From contig JAACJP010000007.1 of NCBI GenBank assembly GCA_013368375.1, forward strand, positions 124,001 through 188,000: a stretch of 64,000 nt of DNA, given 5' to 3'. The stretch is from Tricholomella constricta (taxonomy: Eukaryota; Basidiomycota; Agaricomycetes; Agaricales; Lyophyllaceae). This document shows positions 33,057 through 43,277 of this stretch, piece after piece. The position numbers and the translations under genes were made by a program. Each line of letters opens with the position of its first letter. Positions within the stretch are counted from its first letter, which is position 1. The notes beneath the pieces were generated by a model. The model was not told the DNA's origin, ran no database searches, and worked only from the letters and a program-made list of their open reading frames with translations.

Positions 33057-33783
33057 AAACGGTCGTTTCCGTTCGGTTTTGGCGTCTTTTGGGAGATTTA
33101 GGATGCGCGGTGCGAATTGTTTATTCTTACGAATTTGATGTTGTTATGCAAGGAAATCGAATGATATCAGCTGCGGGCTCAGCCGCATGCTGATTGAATG
33201 ATCTATGATTGCTGAGTTTTCCTGAATCGTGTTACTCTCCTTGTTATCTTGTGTGTCATCTGGTAGCATCGAAGTTGAAGCGTCGGTGTCCAGCTGGAAA
33301 CTATCCTCAACAAGAGCTGTTTTCGCCACTGCTCTTATCGCTGCGTTCGCATAACAGTATCTGTCGAGAACTCAGCTACGGGGCGCTCTCTGGATGCGTC
33401 AATGACATAGACGAGCTTACGACTCGGGCCCGTGCCTTCATCACGGCATTCGCAGGTTCGGCGATCATGCATCAGTTCTCCCGTCACACAGCCTGGTCTT
33501 TTGACTGTATGTCCATAGTTGCCTTCGGATTGATCGTTGACAGTATACATCTGTCAGTGATAACAATGCGAAAGATCAATATTGCTCTTACTCAGGCATC
33601 TATCTGTGGTCTCAAAGTTCTTCGACGTTTTGGGGCGTTGCGACTCGCAGTTGGAACCCGTGTCGTCTGGAAGACATTGACATTACAGTTGAACTTGATT
33701 GCATACGTCCGTTGCTTGATGTCAATGCTCAAGACATGAGCTTTTGCTTCGATGAAGAGCTTCTTCTTGCGAAGGCTATAAGA

Positions 33784-33791
33784 TATAAAAG
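33784..33791 (+). promoter_or_regulatory. TATA box of HsbA-3
   Basis: TATAAAAG about 51 bp before the ATG at 33842. The 200 bp upstream (about 33590–33790) align closely with 38370–38570 upstream of HsbA-4. Confidence 0.75.
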
Positions 33792-33841
33792 GACTGTGGT
33801 CTTCAGAACATATAGAACATATAATCAGAAAGCCTCACAGT

Positions 33842-34608
33842 ATGCGTTTCTCCAGCGTCTTTGTCCTCGCTTCCCTCGTCGCCTCCAGCTTCGCCTGCGT
33901 GACCGTCGCCGACATCCAAACCGACATCGCAGACATATCTACCAAGCTCACCGCCCTCGACGACTCCATCACCGCATTCCCCATTACCGCTGGCAGCGGA
34001 TCCTTCACCCAATTCTTGGTATGTATATAGCCCATACAGTCTTTCAAAGCCTTTGGTTTTATTTACTGACTCGAACCTCATTTAAATTGCCCTCGCAGAT
34101 CATCCACAACAATATTGTCGCTCTCGGCTCCTCCATCGATAAAGGCGCGACCGACACCGGTGTAAGCGCCTCCCATCCTCCCACCAATTCACCACCAGTC
34201 ACCCTCACTGACCGCGCGTGCCTCTCTTTCTTTTCCAGGCCGTAACCCCCAACCCCGTCTCCGACGCCGACGGCCGCTCCATCATCGACTCCATCGAGGC
34301 TCTCGAGCCCACCATCAACCACGCCCTCGTCGGCATCGTCGACAGGAAGGCCGCCTTCACTGCCCTCCCCCTCGGCGGCATCCCCGCCGTCGTCAGACAG
34401 GATCTTCTGAACCTCAGCGCTAGCACTGGTAACCTTGAGGCTGTCTTGATCGGGGTTGCACCCGTACGTGCTCGTCCGCCTTGTTTTTTTTTGTTTTGTT
34501 GTGGTGTGACTGATGGGTTGGGTATAGGCTGGCCTTGTGGGCGAGGCGACGGACCTTAAGAATAGGATCGACGCGGCGTTCGCCACTGCAATCGCTGCTT
34601 ACGCGTAA
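33842..34608 (+). CDS. Hydrophobic surface binding protein A-like, HsbA-3
   Basis: Exons 33842–34018, 34099–34161, 34239–34463 and 34528–34608 (177/63/225/81 nt) code 181 residues. The signal peptide is MRFSSVFVLASLVASSFA, then CVTVADIQTDIADISTKLTALDD. Exon 1 is nine bases longer than in the paralogues (extra residues around ITAGSGSF). Exon 3 has GRSIIDSIEALEPTINHALVGIVDRKAAF–LPLGGIPAVVRQDLLNLSAS, and the end is RIDAAFATAIAAYA. No stop or frameshift is present. It is followed at once by a fragment of an aldolase gene (34674–34917), which shows that gene and flank were duplicated together with the HsbA-4/aldolase pair at 38.4–39.4 kb. Confidence 0.92.
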
Positions 34609-34673
34609 AGGCGATTATTATATCCGTATTTGTTATCTGCGCCCTTGTAGGCCGTTTGTTAATGCATGCATGC

Positions 34674-34917
34674 CTACTGTATACAGCTGAAATGTTTGCA
34701 GCGATAACGCTGCCATATCCGAGGTGACTTTGATCTAACGGAATGCCTGTATTTTAGTTTACGGTCCTGTTGTACCTAGAAATATAATCCGAATTCATAA
34801 CGGACCATGTCAAAGCCTTTTGCAGCAGGTTTTGTTGTTTGCTCTCCTGACGAGCAGTAAATGGCAATCTGAAAGCACGAAACTCGACGCACCACTTCTT
34901 TTCCCCGCTTGAGGTAA
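34674..34917 (-). pseudogene. Truncated 3' end of an HpcH/HpaI aldolase gene
   Basis: This minus-strand stretch matches the last two exons, the introns and part of exon 3 of the aldolase at 39134–40216. Visible parts are AAGAAGTGGT at the exon 3 donor, CCATTTACTGCTCGTCAGG, GGCTTTGACATGGT and TCACCTCGGATATG, ending at the same CTGTATACAGTAG. Homology stops at about 34917, where a GGTAA repeat begins. It lacks about 80 percent of the gene and has no start. Confidence 0.75.
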
Positions 34918-34932
34918 GGTAAGGTAAGGTAA
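34913..34932. repeat. Short tandem repeat (GGTAA)4
   Basis: Four copies of GGTAA exactly at the breakpoint where similarity to the aldolase gene ends. Confidence 0.9.
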
Positions 34933-35131
34933 TATTACACGGCACGGTCCCGCTTAGGAACGCCGGTTTCCAGGAAGTATCCCGACATATGCAGGCTGTA
35001 TATATCTTCGTCCCTGGGCCTCTAAATACCTTCTAAGTCGAGCTCACATCCAGTTTCCCGGCTTGCGGTAGAACCTAGGAAAATATGAAGAGACAAAATA
35101 CACGGAGCCGGGTGAGTAACCCCTCTTTTTG

Positions 35132-35959
35132 TCAGACAAGTGTACGGGGTGGACGGTAGATCGGTACATCATAGAACAATTTGAGGACGTGGTAGGCGAA
35201 TTTAGCGACCAGTGAGATCGTCGGTCTCTGAGCAATGAGCCGTTTGAGCAGGTTGATACTGTCCATCTGCTCTACGGCACTATGTAGATGTGGTAATGCG
35301 ATGAGGAGTTCCACGAAGAAGTCGTGTCGGAGGGCAAGCAACTCGAGACTGGCAGTGCAGTTGAGTAAGGCGTGTTCCGGTGTCTCCACTTCATTTCGGC
35401 ATAGTCTACATAATCGTTCGGCTCGATCCACTCTTGGGTGGCCGTGTTCAACCCAGCGCAGCTTCTCGACGGCAAGCATGTGAGTAGAGAGCATTATAGA
35501 GGTCAGTGCCTCACGGTGAGCTCTCGTCTTCACGAGTATTAGATAGTGCCGTAGACGAAGGGTAATTTGCGCTGGTGCCTTGTCCTTTTGTGGTTCCTTT
35601 CGATCACGTAGTAGGTACAGCTTGTCGGAGGTGTCGACTTCTCCCTGTAGTAGCCATGTTGATACCCCAGTTTCGACCTTTTTTATGAATTCCGCGGTGG
35701 ACAGAACAGTGGCGGACGTGAGGCCAAGGGGTTCAATGTGGAACGGCATCTTCAGCAACGCCTTCTGGAGATCCTTAGCCCATGATTTTTTATTCCGCGA
35801 CGCAAGATCAAGGGAGCAGCGGAATGCGATATGGGCGTACCGGTCTGCTTTGAGGCCAACCAGGTATTGCAAGAAGCGCAGGGTGAGTAGAAGTCGTCGA
35901 ACACGCAGAATTTGTGATTTCTTGCCACGCGAATTGATCAGTGTCGTGATCCAGATCAA
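35132..35959 (-). mobile_element. Decayed LINE fragment (C-terminal part of a reverse-transcriptase polyprotein)
   Basis: A 275-codon open frame without upstream reverse-transcriptase domain. Its middle part reads LVKTRAHREALTSIMLSTH, and it carries the zinc-binding motif CRLCRNEVETPEHALLNC typical of the C-terminus of fungal LINE ORF2 proteins. The frame ends PIYRPPRTLV at 35132. The expected upstream part is missing, as in 5'-truncated LINE insertions; no clear poly(A) or target duplication was found. It is unrelated in sequence to the intact LINE at 41336–47787. Confidence 0.6.
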
Positions 35960-36309
35960 AGAGTCCTCTTGTCACAATTGACAGCCACTCGACTTATCGT
36001 CTCAAAGCATAGAATTAGGGGTGAAAAAACTATTCTCGGGCGACCTTTGCTTCTGAATCTGGCTTGCATGATACCCTACGATGCAAGTCTTAAGAGTTCA
36101 CCCCCAATATGGCCTTTCCTTATAGCACGGAATCGGCCTCCCTGACAGCAGACGACGCGGGCATGAGGGGAACGCGAATGGAATCTCGAAGTCTGGGGCT
36201 TGTGGTCGGTTTAGATCACGTTCGACTCGGAGTTCGTCATGTCTCAAATTGAGTTCTTTCCTTAATATTCCCTTCACCCAGTGTCTAGCACCCACACACT
36301 CGTATTACT

Positions 36310-38016
36310 ATGACCGCTACCAACGACACCAACTCACTTCCCACTAGTCGCCCGGCTCCACTGTCCCTGCCGCAATTCAGGCTGCCCCTTGCCCTCCTTC
36401 GGCCGTGGAGGCCAAGTGCTACTACTACGGCTTACCCTCGCGGCCCCTTATGGTTGCTCGCTCTAGCACCAACGTCTGGGTCGCGCCGACGGGCCCCGAA
36501 GCATACCTTATTCCCAAGGAGCTTGAACCTATCAGCTCGCACCCTCTCCAAGAGATCTGGGAAACGAGAGTCGCTCCTGCCATAGTCAAATATTTGGACT
36601 CCAAGGGGGTGAAGTGGACCAGTGTCGACCCACTTCGTATAGGGTTCGCCAAAGAGTCTCCCAAGCCCGTTATCATCTGGATAGGAGTCCTCCCTGCCTC
36701 CCTCTCTGCAGTAGATGACATCGAGGTCGCGACTGGCTGCAAGGTCATTCTTTCCGATCACGATATCAACGACGTCCACATTGAAATTCGCGAGTCGGAG
36801 GTCTTCCTCCACTCCGGTCCTAAGATGTACAAGCCCGCACTCACCTCCAACGTCACCGCTGGGGCCAAAGAACCTTTGTCCACCGCTCTTGGTCTCCCCA
36901 TTTGCGCTGAAGCTACCCCATCCATTGAGGGAACTGGCGGGTTTTTCATCTCCGACCCTGAGAACCCCGGAAAAATCTACCTCGTCACTGCTCGGCACGT
37001 TCTCTTTCCCCTCGATGAGGATTCCAAAGAGCTCTACCAGCATCGCAACAACTCCGGCCAACCCCGCAAGAACGTCTTGCTATTCGGCGACGCCGGTATC
37101 GAGAAGTATATCAAGGACATTGAATTAGAGATCCGTGGTAAGCATGCTTGAAGCATGCCATGCTCGATTTCTCGAGAGGCTGTTGGAGAGTGCTAGGCAT
37201 ATGGATGATGATGAGGGTGCTGAGCTGGAGCGAGATGACGTCCTGCGGGAGATGGAGAAGACGAGGAAGTCGATCAGACTTCTCCCCGAGTTCCTCGCGG
37301 CCACCTCCAAAGACTGGAAGGAGCGGGAAAACCGTATCCTCGACCACGTCGTACTCTCTCCCCATATTAGTTTCGACGTCAGGGAGGATGGGTTCATGGA
37401 AGACTGGGCCGTCATTGAGATCGATGATTCCAAAGTCGACTTCACCAACTTTGTGGGAAACGTCATCGACCTCGGTACCGCCATCTCCATAGCCGAGTTC
37501 ATGACCTGGATGACCCCACACGCCGGGGCCCTCGAACCGCCTCGTTCGTTCCACTATCCAACAAACCGTCTCCTCGAGCTCCGCGGCACCGTCTCGGACG
37601 GGGAGATATGGAAGGACAGCCCCAAGACCCACAACAACAACAACAACAACCACAACGACCCGTACATCATGGTCCTCAAACGCGGCTACGCCTCCGGTCT
37701 CACCGTCGGACGCCTCAACACCATCCGTTCACTCACCAAGGTCTACTCCTCCAAGGACCGAAGCCTGCCCGGTCAGATGTCGAACGAGATCGCTGTCCTT
37801 CCTCGCGACTCCACGCCTAGTGGCGCCTTTGCCGTGCCCGGTGACTCTGGCTCGGCGGTCGTCGATGGTAAAGGGAGGATTGTCGGCTTGCTCAATGGTG
37901 GTGCTGGAGGCGCGGAGGATTCGGACTGCACATATGTGACTTCCATCAACTTTCTTCTTAAGCGCATGTTGGAGCACGGTCTCGAGGCTAACCTATCCCC
38001 CTCCCTTGATATTTAA
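36310..38016 (+). CDS. Trypsin-like serine protease-fold protein with two frame disruptions
   Basis: This looks like an Agaricomycete protein with a trypsin-like catalytic triad. His lies in YLVTARHVLFPLD, Asp in MEDWAVIEIDDSKVDF, and Ser in VPGDSGSAVVDGKGRIVGLL. Before the peptidase part is a domain starting CYYYGLPSRPLMVARSS and reading VWVAPTGPEAYLIPKELE. There is no signal peptide, suggesting an intracellular protein. Reading is not continuous: the ATG at 36310 (MTATNDTNSLPTS) leads into the wrong frame and the body opens one frame over by about 36345. At about 37138–37150 the body frame stops (RGKHA) and continues one frame over (MLEACHARFLERLLESARH). The two shifts compensate. It is either a pseudogene, an assembly with two indel errors, or unusual splicing; no intron of normal size fits. 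Confidence 0.65.
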
Positions 38017-38563
38017 ACACCATCCGCTCTTCTTTATTCCTCGGACCTCGGATCCTGAAGCCGACTCGTACTTATTTTATGAGTTTTCCTTATCCCGCCG
38101 TTTCTTCTTTTACGAACTCTTGTAACACTTTACTCTTCCTTTACTGTCAGTTAGACGAGGTGCCAAATTATGGACCGAATATAGATCGGCATCTCATCAA
38201 AAACTTATAGCCAGAGTTAAATATAGATAAAGACCCCCATGTTGTGAGGCATGTCCTGTAATGAATTTCTGAAATCACTGGAACAGGAGTCATGCCAACA
38301 ACACTTAGAATTTGGGGTCAAGGTGCGGGAGCTCCCTTCGGCTCCTTGCTAGATAGATCATTGACAGTGTACCCCGTCTCTCAGTATCTTAAAGTTCTTC
38401 GTTTTGAAGCGTTGCGACTTGCAGCTGGAACGCGTGGTCATCTGGAATACATTGACATCACAGTTGAACTTGATTGCATCTGTTGCTTGATGTCAATGTC
38501 AATGCTCAAGACATGAGCTTTTGCGTCGATGAAGAGCTTCTTCTTCTTACGAAAGGTATAAGA
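38017..38563. other. Intergenic region and HsbA-4 promoter
   Basis: About 0.55 kb. The part from 38370 aligns with the promoter block of HsbA-3, with shared strings such as GCTCAAGACATGAGCTTTTG and TATAAGATATAAAAGGACTG. No gene is seen. Confidence 0.6.
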
Positions 38564-38571
38564 TATAAAAG
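38564..38571 (+). promoter_or_regulatory. TATA box in front of HsbA-4
   Basis: TATAAAAG in the same context as the HsbA-3 TATA box, about 75 bp before the ATG at 38647. Confidence 0.65.
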
Positions 38572-38646
38572 GACTGTTGGTCTTCAGAACATATCGCCAT
38601 TCCGAGCGGTTCATCAAACAAGCACTTAATTCAGCTCTCTCAAAAA

Positions 38647-39060
38647 ATGCGTTTCTTCCGCGTTCTTCATATTATCCTCGCTTCCCTCGTCGCCTCTGAA
38701 TCCAGCTTCGCTTCCTTCGTCGCCTCTGAATCCAGCTTCGCCTCCGCCGTCGCTGACATCCAGACCGACATCGCAGACATAGTATCCGCCAAGCTCACCG
38801 TCCTCAATAAGTTAACTCTATCATCGCATTCCCACCACCGGCGGGGCATCCCCGTTCTCGTCGGACATGATCTCGCGAACCTCAGCGCCACTACGGTTAC
38901 CGGTGCCCGCGAAAATGCGTTGATCGGGTTTGCACCCGTACGTACCCGTACTCCTTGTTTCTTCACTGTATGAAGTTAAACGATAGACCTTTTGTTGCAG
39001 ACTGGCCTTGTGAGCGAAGCGACGGACTTGGCAAGAGCAGGATCGACGCGGACGCTTGCG
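38647..39060 (+). pseudogene. HsbA-4, internally deleted HsbA pseudogene
   Basis: It starts with an HsbA-like signal region (MRFFRVLHI) in which a 30-nt unit is duplicated (ASLVASESSF then ASFVASESSF). It continues ADIQTDIADIV, then jumps with a lost frame from the end of exon 1 into the middle of exon 3 (RGIPVLVGHDLANLSA). Exon 2 and the first two thirds of exon 3 are gone. The exon 4 equivalent (ACTGGCCTTGTGAGCGAAGC near 39001) is present but shortened, and the conserved FATAIAAYA ending is lost. The promoter and TATA box are intact, so it may still be transcribed. It is convergent with the aldolase gene that follows. Confidence 0.75.
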
Positions 39061-39133
39061 CGTCGGAAAGACAATTATCATATTCGTGTTTGTTATCTGC
39101 GCCCTTGTGCAGGATGCATGCATACATGCATGC

Positions 39134-40216
39134 CTACTGTATAGCAGCTGAAATGTTTGCAGCGATAGCTTGCGCCATCGCTCCCATATCCGAGGTGACA
39201 TTGATCTAACGAAAAACGTCCGTATATTAGTTCACGGTCCTGTTATAACCTTGAATAATAATAATCCGAAAAAAAACAGACCATGTCAAAGCCTTGTGCA
39301 GCCCGTGTTGCTGCCTGCTCTCCTGACGAGCAGTAAATGGCACTTTGAGGGTTGTAATACGAAAATCAGCCTCGTCATGACAGGCAGCAGCCGATAACAT
39401 GGGACGCCGAGACGTACCACTTCTTTCCCGCACCGTGAGCCGCTTGAAGGATTTTCTGAATGACCTTTTCAACGTCTGGGTGCGGGTCTGGGTTCGGGGT
39501 AGGATATCCAAGAGAGATCGAAAGATCGTACGGTCCGATGAACAGCACATCTACATAATCAGCGTTACAAAGTCAGGGGTCTGACGGACGTTATCAGTGT
39601 CGCTCGGCTGTGCTGTTTACCAATGCCATCGACAGCAGCGATCTCCTCAACGTTCTGTACCGCCTCCTGGTTCTCGATCTGCACCATAACAGAAATATCA
39701 TCATTCGCCGTGGCCAGGTACTCTGGGACCGAGACGCCCCAGTTGCCATGGGTGAAGGGGCTACCGAACCCGCGTCTCCCGGCAGGAGGGAACCTACAAT
39801 CCGATACGACCTCCTTGGCCTTCCCGGCCGTCGATATCTGTGTGTGGGTGCATGAGCGGCCGCAAGAACGGGGAACACGAGTGCGAGCTGCGAACCATCG
39901 GAACGAGGACCCCACGCGCTCCCGCATCCAACGCGTATTTGATCTGCCAGCTCGTGCTTCCCGATACGCCCGTCGCTGGGATCCGCACGACCGCACTGGG
40001 CCCGCCGTTCGGGACTGCACCGTGGATGGCCGTGATGCTCTCGGCTGCACCGGGAACCAAGGGGATGAGGCCGTGTTCGCAGTCTATTACGATCCAGGAG
40101 AGGTAAGGGCTCGCTTGGGCCACGGTGCGCGCGTGAAAGACGCCCCCTGTGGTGAGCCAAACTCCAAAGGCGGTCTTGTTCGCTTTGAAGGCGTTGAGAA
40201 GGCTTAGACCTGACAT
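39134..40216 (-). CDS. HpcH/HpaI-family aldolase
   Basis: Five exons (40216–39896, 39837–39621, 39550–39418, 39342–39282, 39205–39134) give 267 residues, the usual family length. Motifs in order are MSGLSLLNAFKANKTAFGVW, YLSWIVIDCEHGLIPL (Asp and Glu of the active site), AVVRIPATG (substrate Arg), YALDAGARGVLVPMI, ISVMVQIENQEAVQNVEEIA (metal-ligand Glu), VDGIDVLFIGPYDLSISLGY (metal-ligand Asp) and, near the end, CAIYCSSGEQAATRAAQGFDM and INVTSDMGAMAQAIAANISA. Such class II aldolases reversibly cleave 4-hydroxy-2-oxo acids to pyruvate and an aldehyde, as in 4-hydroxy-2-oxoheptanedioate or 2-keto-3-deoxyglucarate breakdown; the true substrate is unknown. It is convergent with HsbA-4. Its 3' end also occurs as a fragment at 34674–34917. 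Confidence 0.93.
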
Positions 40217-41203
40217 TGTGAGGTGTGGGGAAGAGGGGTGCGGAGCAGGCTTGGCTGGAATGTCGTTGATTGATCAGTGAGAATCGAAGACAGATCCGGC
40301 GTTATAGGCCGGAGTATATCCCTCCGGATCTATTTAGAAGAAAGCGAACGACTCGGGACTTGGATACAGTCCTTTGTAGAGGACATCCCGGTCGAAAGAA
40401 TCTTGTTACATCGCAAAATTACAGAAGCTAACTGCCTAAAGGTACTTGATGTATAACAAACTGGTGATGAGCAAAAGAAAGCGAAAGAACGCGCACAGTA
40501 ATCAAGCCATGCCCATGATTTTTAATTCTCAGCATGACATGTAGGTCTGGAGTTGTGTGTCGAACGCTGAGCGCCAGTCATTTCGTGCACTCGACGCTGG
40601 GCGCTGACAGCGCTGAAGTTTGAAGATTTGAAGGCCTGCCGCCTGTAGTCACTTCAAATAATTATAGTTAAGCTTCGGGTTGACCGAGAGATTACAGTCG
40701 GAGCTTGAACATATCCGGCACAGCTCTGACCACCATCACCGCCGTTTGCGATTCCTGTCTAACAGTACTTCGCCGAAGGAAATATCTGGGGGCGCTAAAA
40801 GGTTCTTGCTTATTCGAAAGGACGTTTCAGCTCTACGCGAAGAACTACCTTGATAGAATTCCTATCAAGAACCCTCATTTGGAAACGGTCCTTGCGAACG
40901 ACCGATTGTCGGCCCATGTGGTGTGCTTGAAACCTGCTCAGTTCTACGTAGGATCCCCACAGAAGGTCCCTATATTGACAGCCACTCCCCTTGGACAACG
41001 CCGACGTCGCACGGCGCACTCCACTCTCGTGTTTAGGCGAACGACCTTGAAATTTCATTTGGCATCTCACTTGCCTCGTTTCGCTCTCCTAGTATGGTTC
41101 CCTTGCTTCGTCTATTGCCGATGGTTCTGCAGTCTGAGGGTACAAATACTGGGCAAAACCATCTCTTCCGACAACCAATCGCCCTCACTGCTATATCATC
41201 AAC
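40217..41203. other. Intergenic region upstream of HsbA-5
   Basis: About 1 kb. A 181-codon frame from 40705 starts with TTG and runs into the HsbA-5 signal sequence in another frame; I treat it as non-coding. This region contains the promoters of the divergent aldolase and HsbA-5 genes. Confidence 0.45.
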
Positions 41204-41323
41204 ATGAAATTTGCTTACGCTCTCATCGCTCTCGCCTCTCTCGCTACTAGCTTAGCTGCTGGCCCGTTCGACACAATCAAAGCAGACGTCGGTAATATCC
41301 ACGTACAAGTAACTTCGTTGGAC

Positions 41324-41335
41324 AAGGCCATCGGC
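41324..41335 (+). repeat. Left target-site duplication of the LINE
   Basis: AAGGCCATCGGC at 41324–41335 is repeated at 47786–47797 after the poly(A). The two leading A bases are ambiguous with the tail, so the certain duplication is 10 bp. Confidence 0.9.
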
Positions 41336-41498
41336 ACCGCTCCTTGATCTTTAACCTCCATCACCTCTTTCGGGGTCCTGGTTGTTGTAGCTCGAGTTTG
41401 CCAATTCCTATCCATTTTCCCCCCTCTTCTCGCAGCTTCGCGCTGCCATCCTAAGCTTCACTCTATACCCCCCTCTCTTACCTCTCCAAACCCCTGGC

Positions 41499-43277
41499 AT
41501 GGCCTCAGCAGCCAGGCCCCCGCCTAAGCCCTCAGCTGGCGGTGCCATCCAGCAGGGGACCCCGAACGTGCCACGTCAACTGCCAACCCGAGCCGACATC
41601 AGTACCTTTCTGATTGGCGACACCGGACCGGTAAAGTCCCCCAAGGAAGCCAGACGCTGGCTCGAGACAAAAGGCTGGATCCTCTCCGGAGAAGCCTACG
41701 ACCGAGCCAAACTCGTGCGCGTACTACTGACTGCAGCCCTTAATCTCTCCCAGAAAGCAACCGAAACGAAGACGGATGCCAAGAACGCCGTCCTCGCGGT
41801 AGCTTTCCTCCTGGAGGACGATATTACTGACTGCATATCAGACGCTCTCGCCGACGCCGTCACCGCCAAGGCTCTGGACCGCCTCGACTCCGCTGCAGCG
41901 AAGCTGTCCTCATCCGCAGCGTTCGCCACCGCCACCGACACCCAACAGGCCGAAACAACTCTCGCCCTCCAGACGGTATCCACCCAACTGGCCGGCGTGA
42001 CTGCCTCACTCAGCGATCTCGCAGACAGACTCAACGCGTCCCCTCTGTCAACTCCAACGGTCCCAGCTCAACCCTCCTGGGCTTCCATCGCAAGATCCAG
42101 CCCCGGTCCACCGATACCCAGTGCCCCATCTGCAACATACGATCCGTCGGCAGCTGAGCAACACACCCGCCTACAACAGCGACTACTCCGCGGGGCCCGC
42201 ACGGTCCTTGTGGAAACTAACCCCGATGACGACCTCGCCCCTACAGACCGCTCACCAGCCGGGACGTATGCGGTCCGCATGGCCATGAACAAACAACTAA
42301 TGGAACTGGATCAAGCCCTCGGCGCTAACTCCTTCATTACAGAGGAAGGCGAAGCGGCCCCAGCGGAAACTCAGACGTACATTCGCGGCATGGCGGCGCT
42401 CGACAGAGGCGCATACCTTTTCGAGATGGCCACTCCCGACGCCGCCCGCCGCTTCCGGGAATACGCTACTGACCCCATCCTAGGCTTCCTAAAGACCCAT
42501 CTGGGCGCTTCCGCGAGGATCAAAGCCAAGGCCTACAACCTGGTGTTCCGGTTTGTACCCTGCGGCGCATTCTTCGACCCCTCCGACAGGGACCACCTCA
42601 ATATCATCGAAGACGATAACGACCTCCCATCCGGCTCGATCCTCTCCGCCTCCTGGCTCAAGAGACCAGACCGCCGCTCACCCAAACAGACAGTGGCCTC
42701 GCTCAAAGTGGTATGTTCCACCGCTGAAGCGGCTAACCGTATGTTACAGGAGCGCATCTTCGTGGCAGGCCATCTTGTCGTGATTCGCAAGGACCTTAAG
42801 GAACCGATACGCTGCAACAAGTGCCAGCGTTACGGTCATATCCGTGCATCATGCAAGAGTCAAGAACGTTGCGCAACCTGCGCCAGCCCGGACCACGTCA
42901 CCTCGGAATGCCCCCCCAACCCCACCCCACAGTGCGTCTCGTGCGGCCCCGAATCGAAACACTCAAGCTCTGCTCGCCACTGCCCCGTGTTCAAGAAGCA
43001 ATGCGAAGACATGGAGACCCGCCTCCCGGAGAACAACATGCCCTACTTCCCGACTGGCGAAGCCTGGACCTGGATGGCCGCCCCACCAAAACTCTCGAAG
43101 GAAACACCGGCACACCGCCCCCGGATCGACCATGCTCCAGGCCTCTCGCAGCAGACCACCATGGCACCTGGCCGCCCTGTCCGGCAGGGGACGCTGGATC
43201 AGTTCATCGTCCCCTCCCAACCTGGCTCCCAGAAAGACCGCCGCCGTGACCACGCAAACCAGCCCCTTGACCAATGA
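41499..43277 (+). CDS. LINE ORF1 (gag-like nucleic-acid-binding protein)
   Basis: It codes 592 residues starting MASAARPPPKPSAGG. An Ala/Asp-rich helical N-terminal half precedes a putative RNA-recognition-like central region with GAYLFEMATPDAARRFREY. From about residue 438 there are three zinc-knuckle-type motifs: CNKCQRYGHIRASC, CATCASPDHVTSEC and CVSCGPESKHSSSARHC. This arrangement is that of LINE ORF1 proteins that coat the element RNA. The stop TGA overlaps the ATG of ORF2 (ATGA at 43274–43277), which suggests that ORF2 is translated by termination–reinitiation. No stop or frameshift was seen. Confidence 0.92.
   Translation: MASAARPPPKPSAGGAIQQGTPNVPRQLPTRADISTFLIGDTGPVKSPKEARRWLETKGWILSGEAYDRAKLVRVLLTAALNLSQKATETKTDAKNAVLAVAFLLEDDITDCISDALADAVTAKALDRLDSAAAKLSSSAAFATATDTQQAETTLALQTVSTQLAGVTASLSDLADRLNASPLSTPTVPAQPSWASIARSSPGPPIPSAPSATYDPSAAEQHTRLQQRLLRGARTVLVETNPDDDLAPTDRSPAGTYAVRMAMNKQLMELDQALGANSFITEEGEAAPAETQTYIRGMAALDRGAYLFEMATPDAARRFREYATDPILGFLKTHLGASARIKAKAYNLVFRFVPCGAFFDPSDRDHLNIIEDDNDLPSGSILSASWLKRPDRRSPKQTVASLKVVCSTAEAANRMLQERIFVAGHLVVIRKDLKEPIRCNKCQRYGHIRASCKSQERCATCASPDHVTSECPPNPTPQCVSCGPESKHSSSARHCPVFKKQCEDMETRLPENNMPYFPTGEAWTWMAAPPKLSKETPAHRPRIDHAPGLSQQTTMAPGRPVRQGTLDQFIVPSQPGSQKDRRRDHANQPLDQ

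Noticed and set aside
40705..41250. 181-codon plus-strand open frame overlapping the start of HsbA-5
   Set aside because: It begins with TTG rather than ATG, has no motif, and runs through the promoter and signal peptide of HsbA-5 in another frame.
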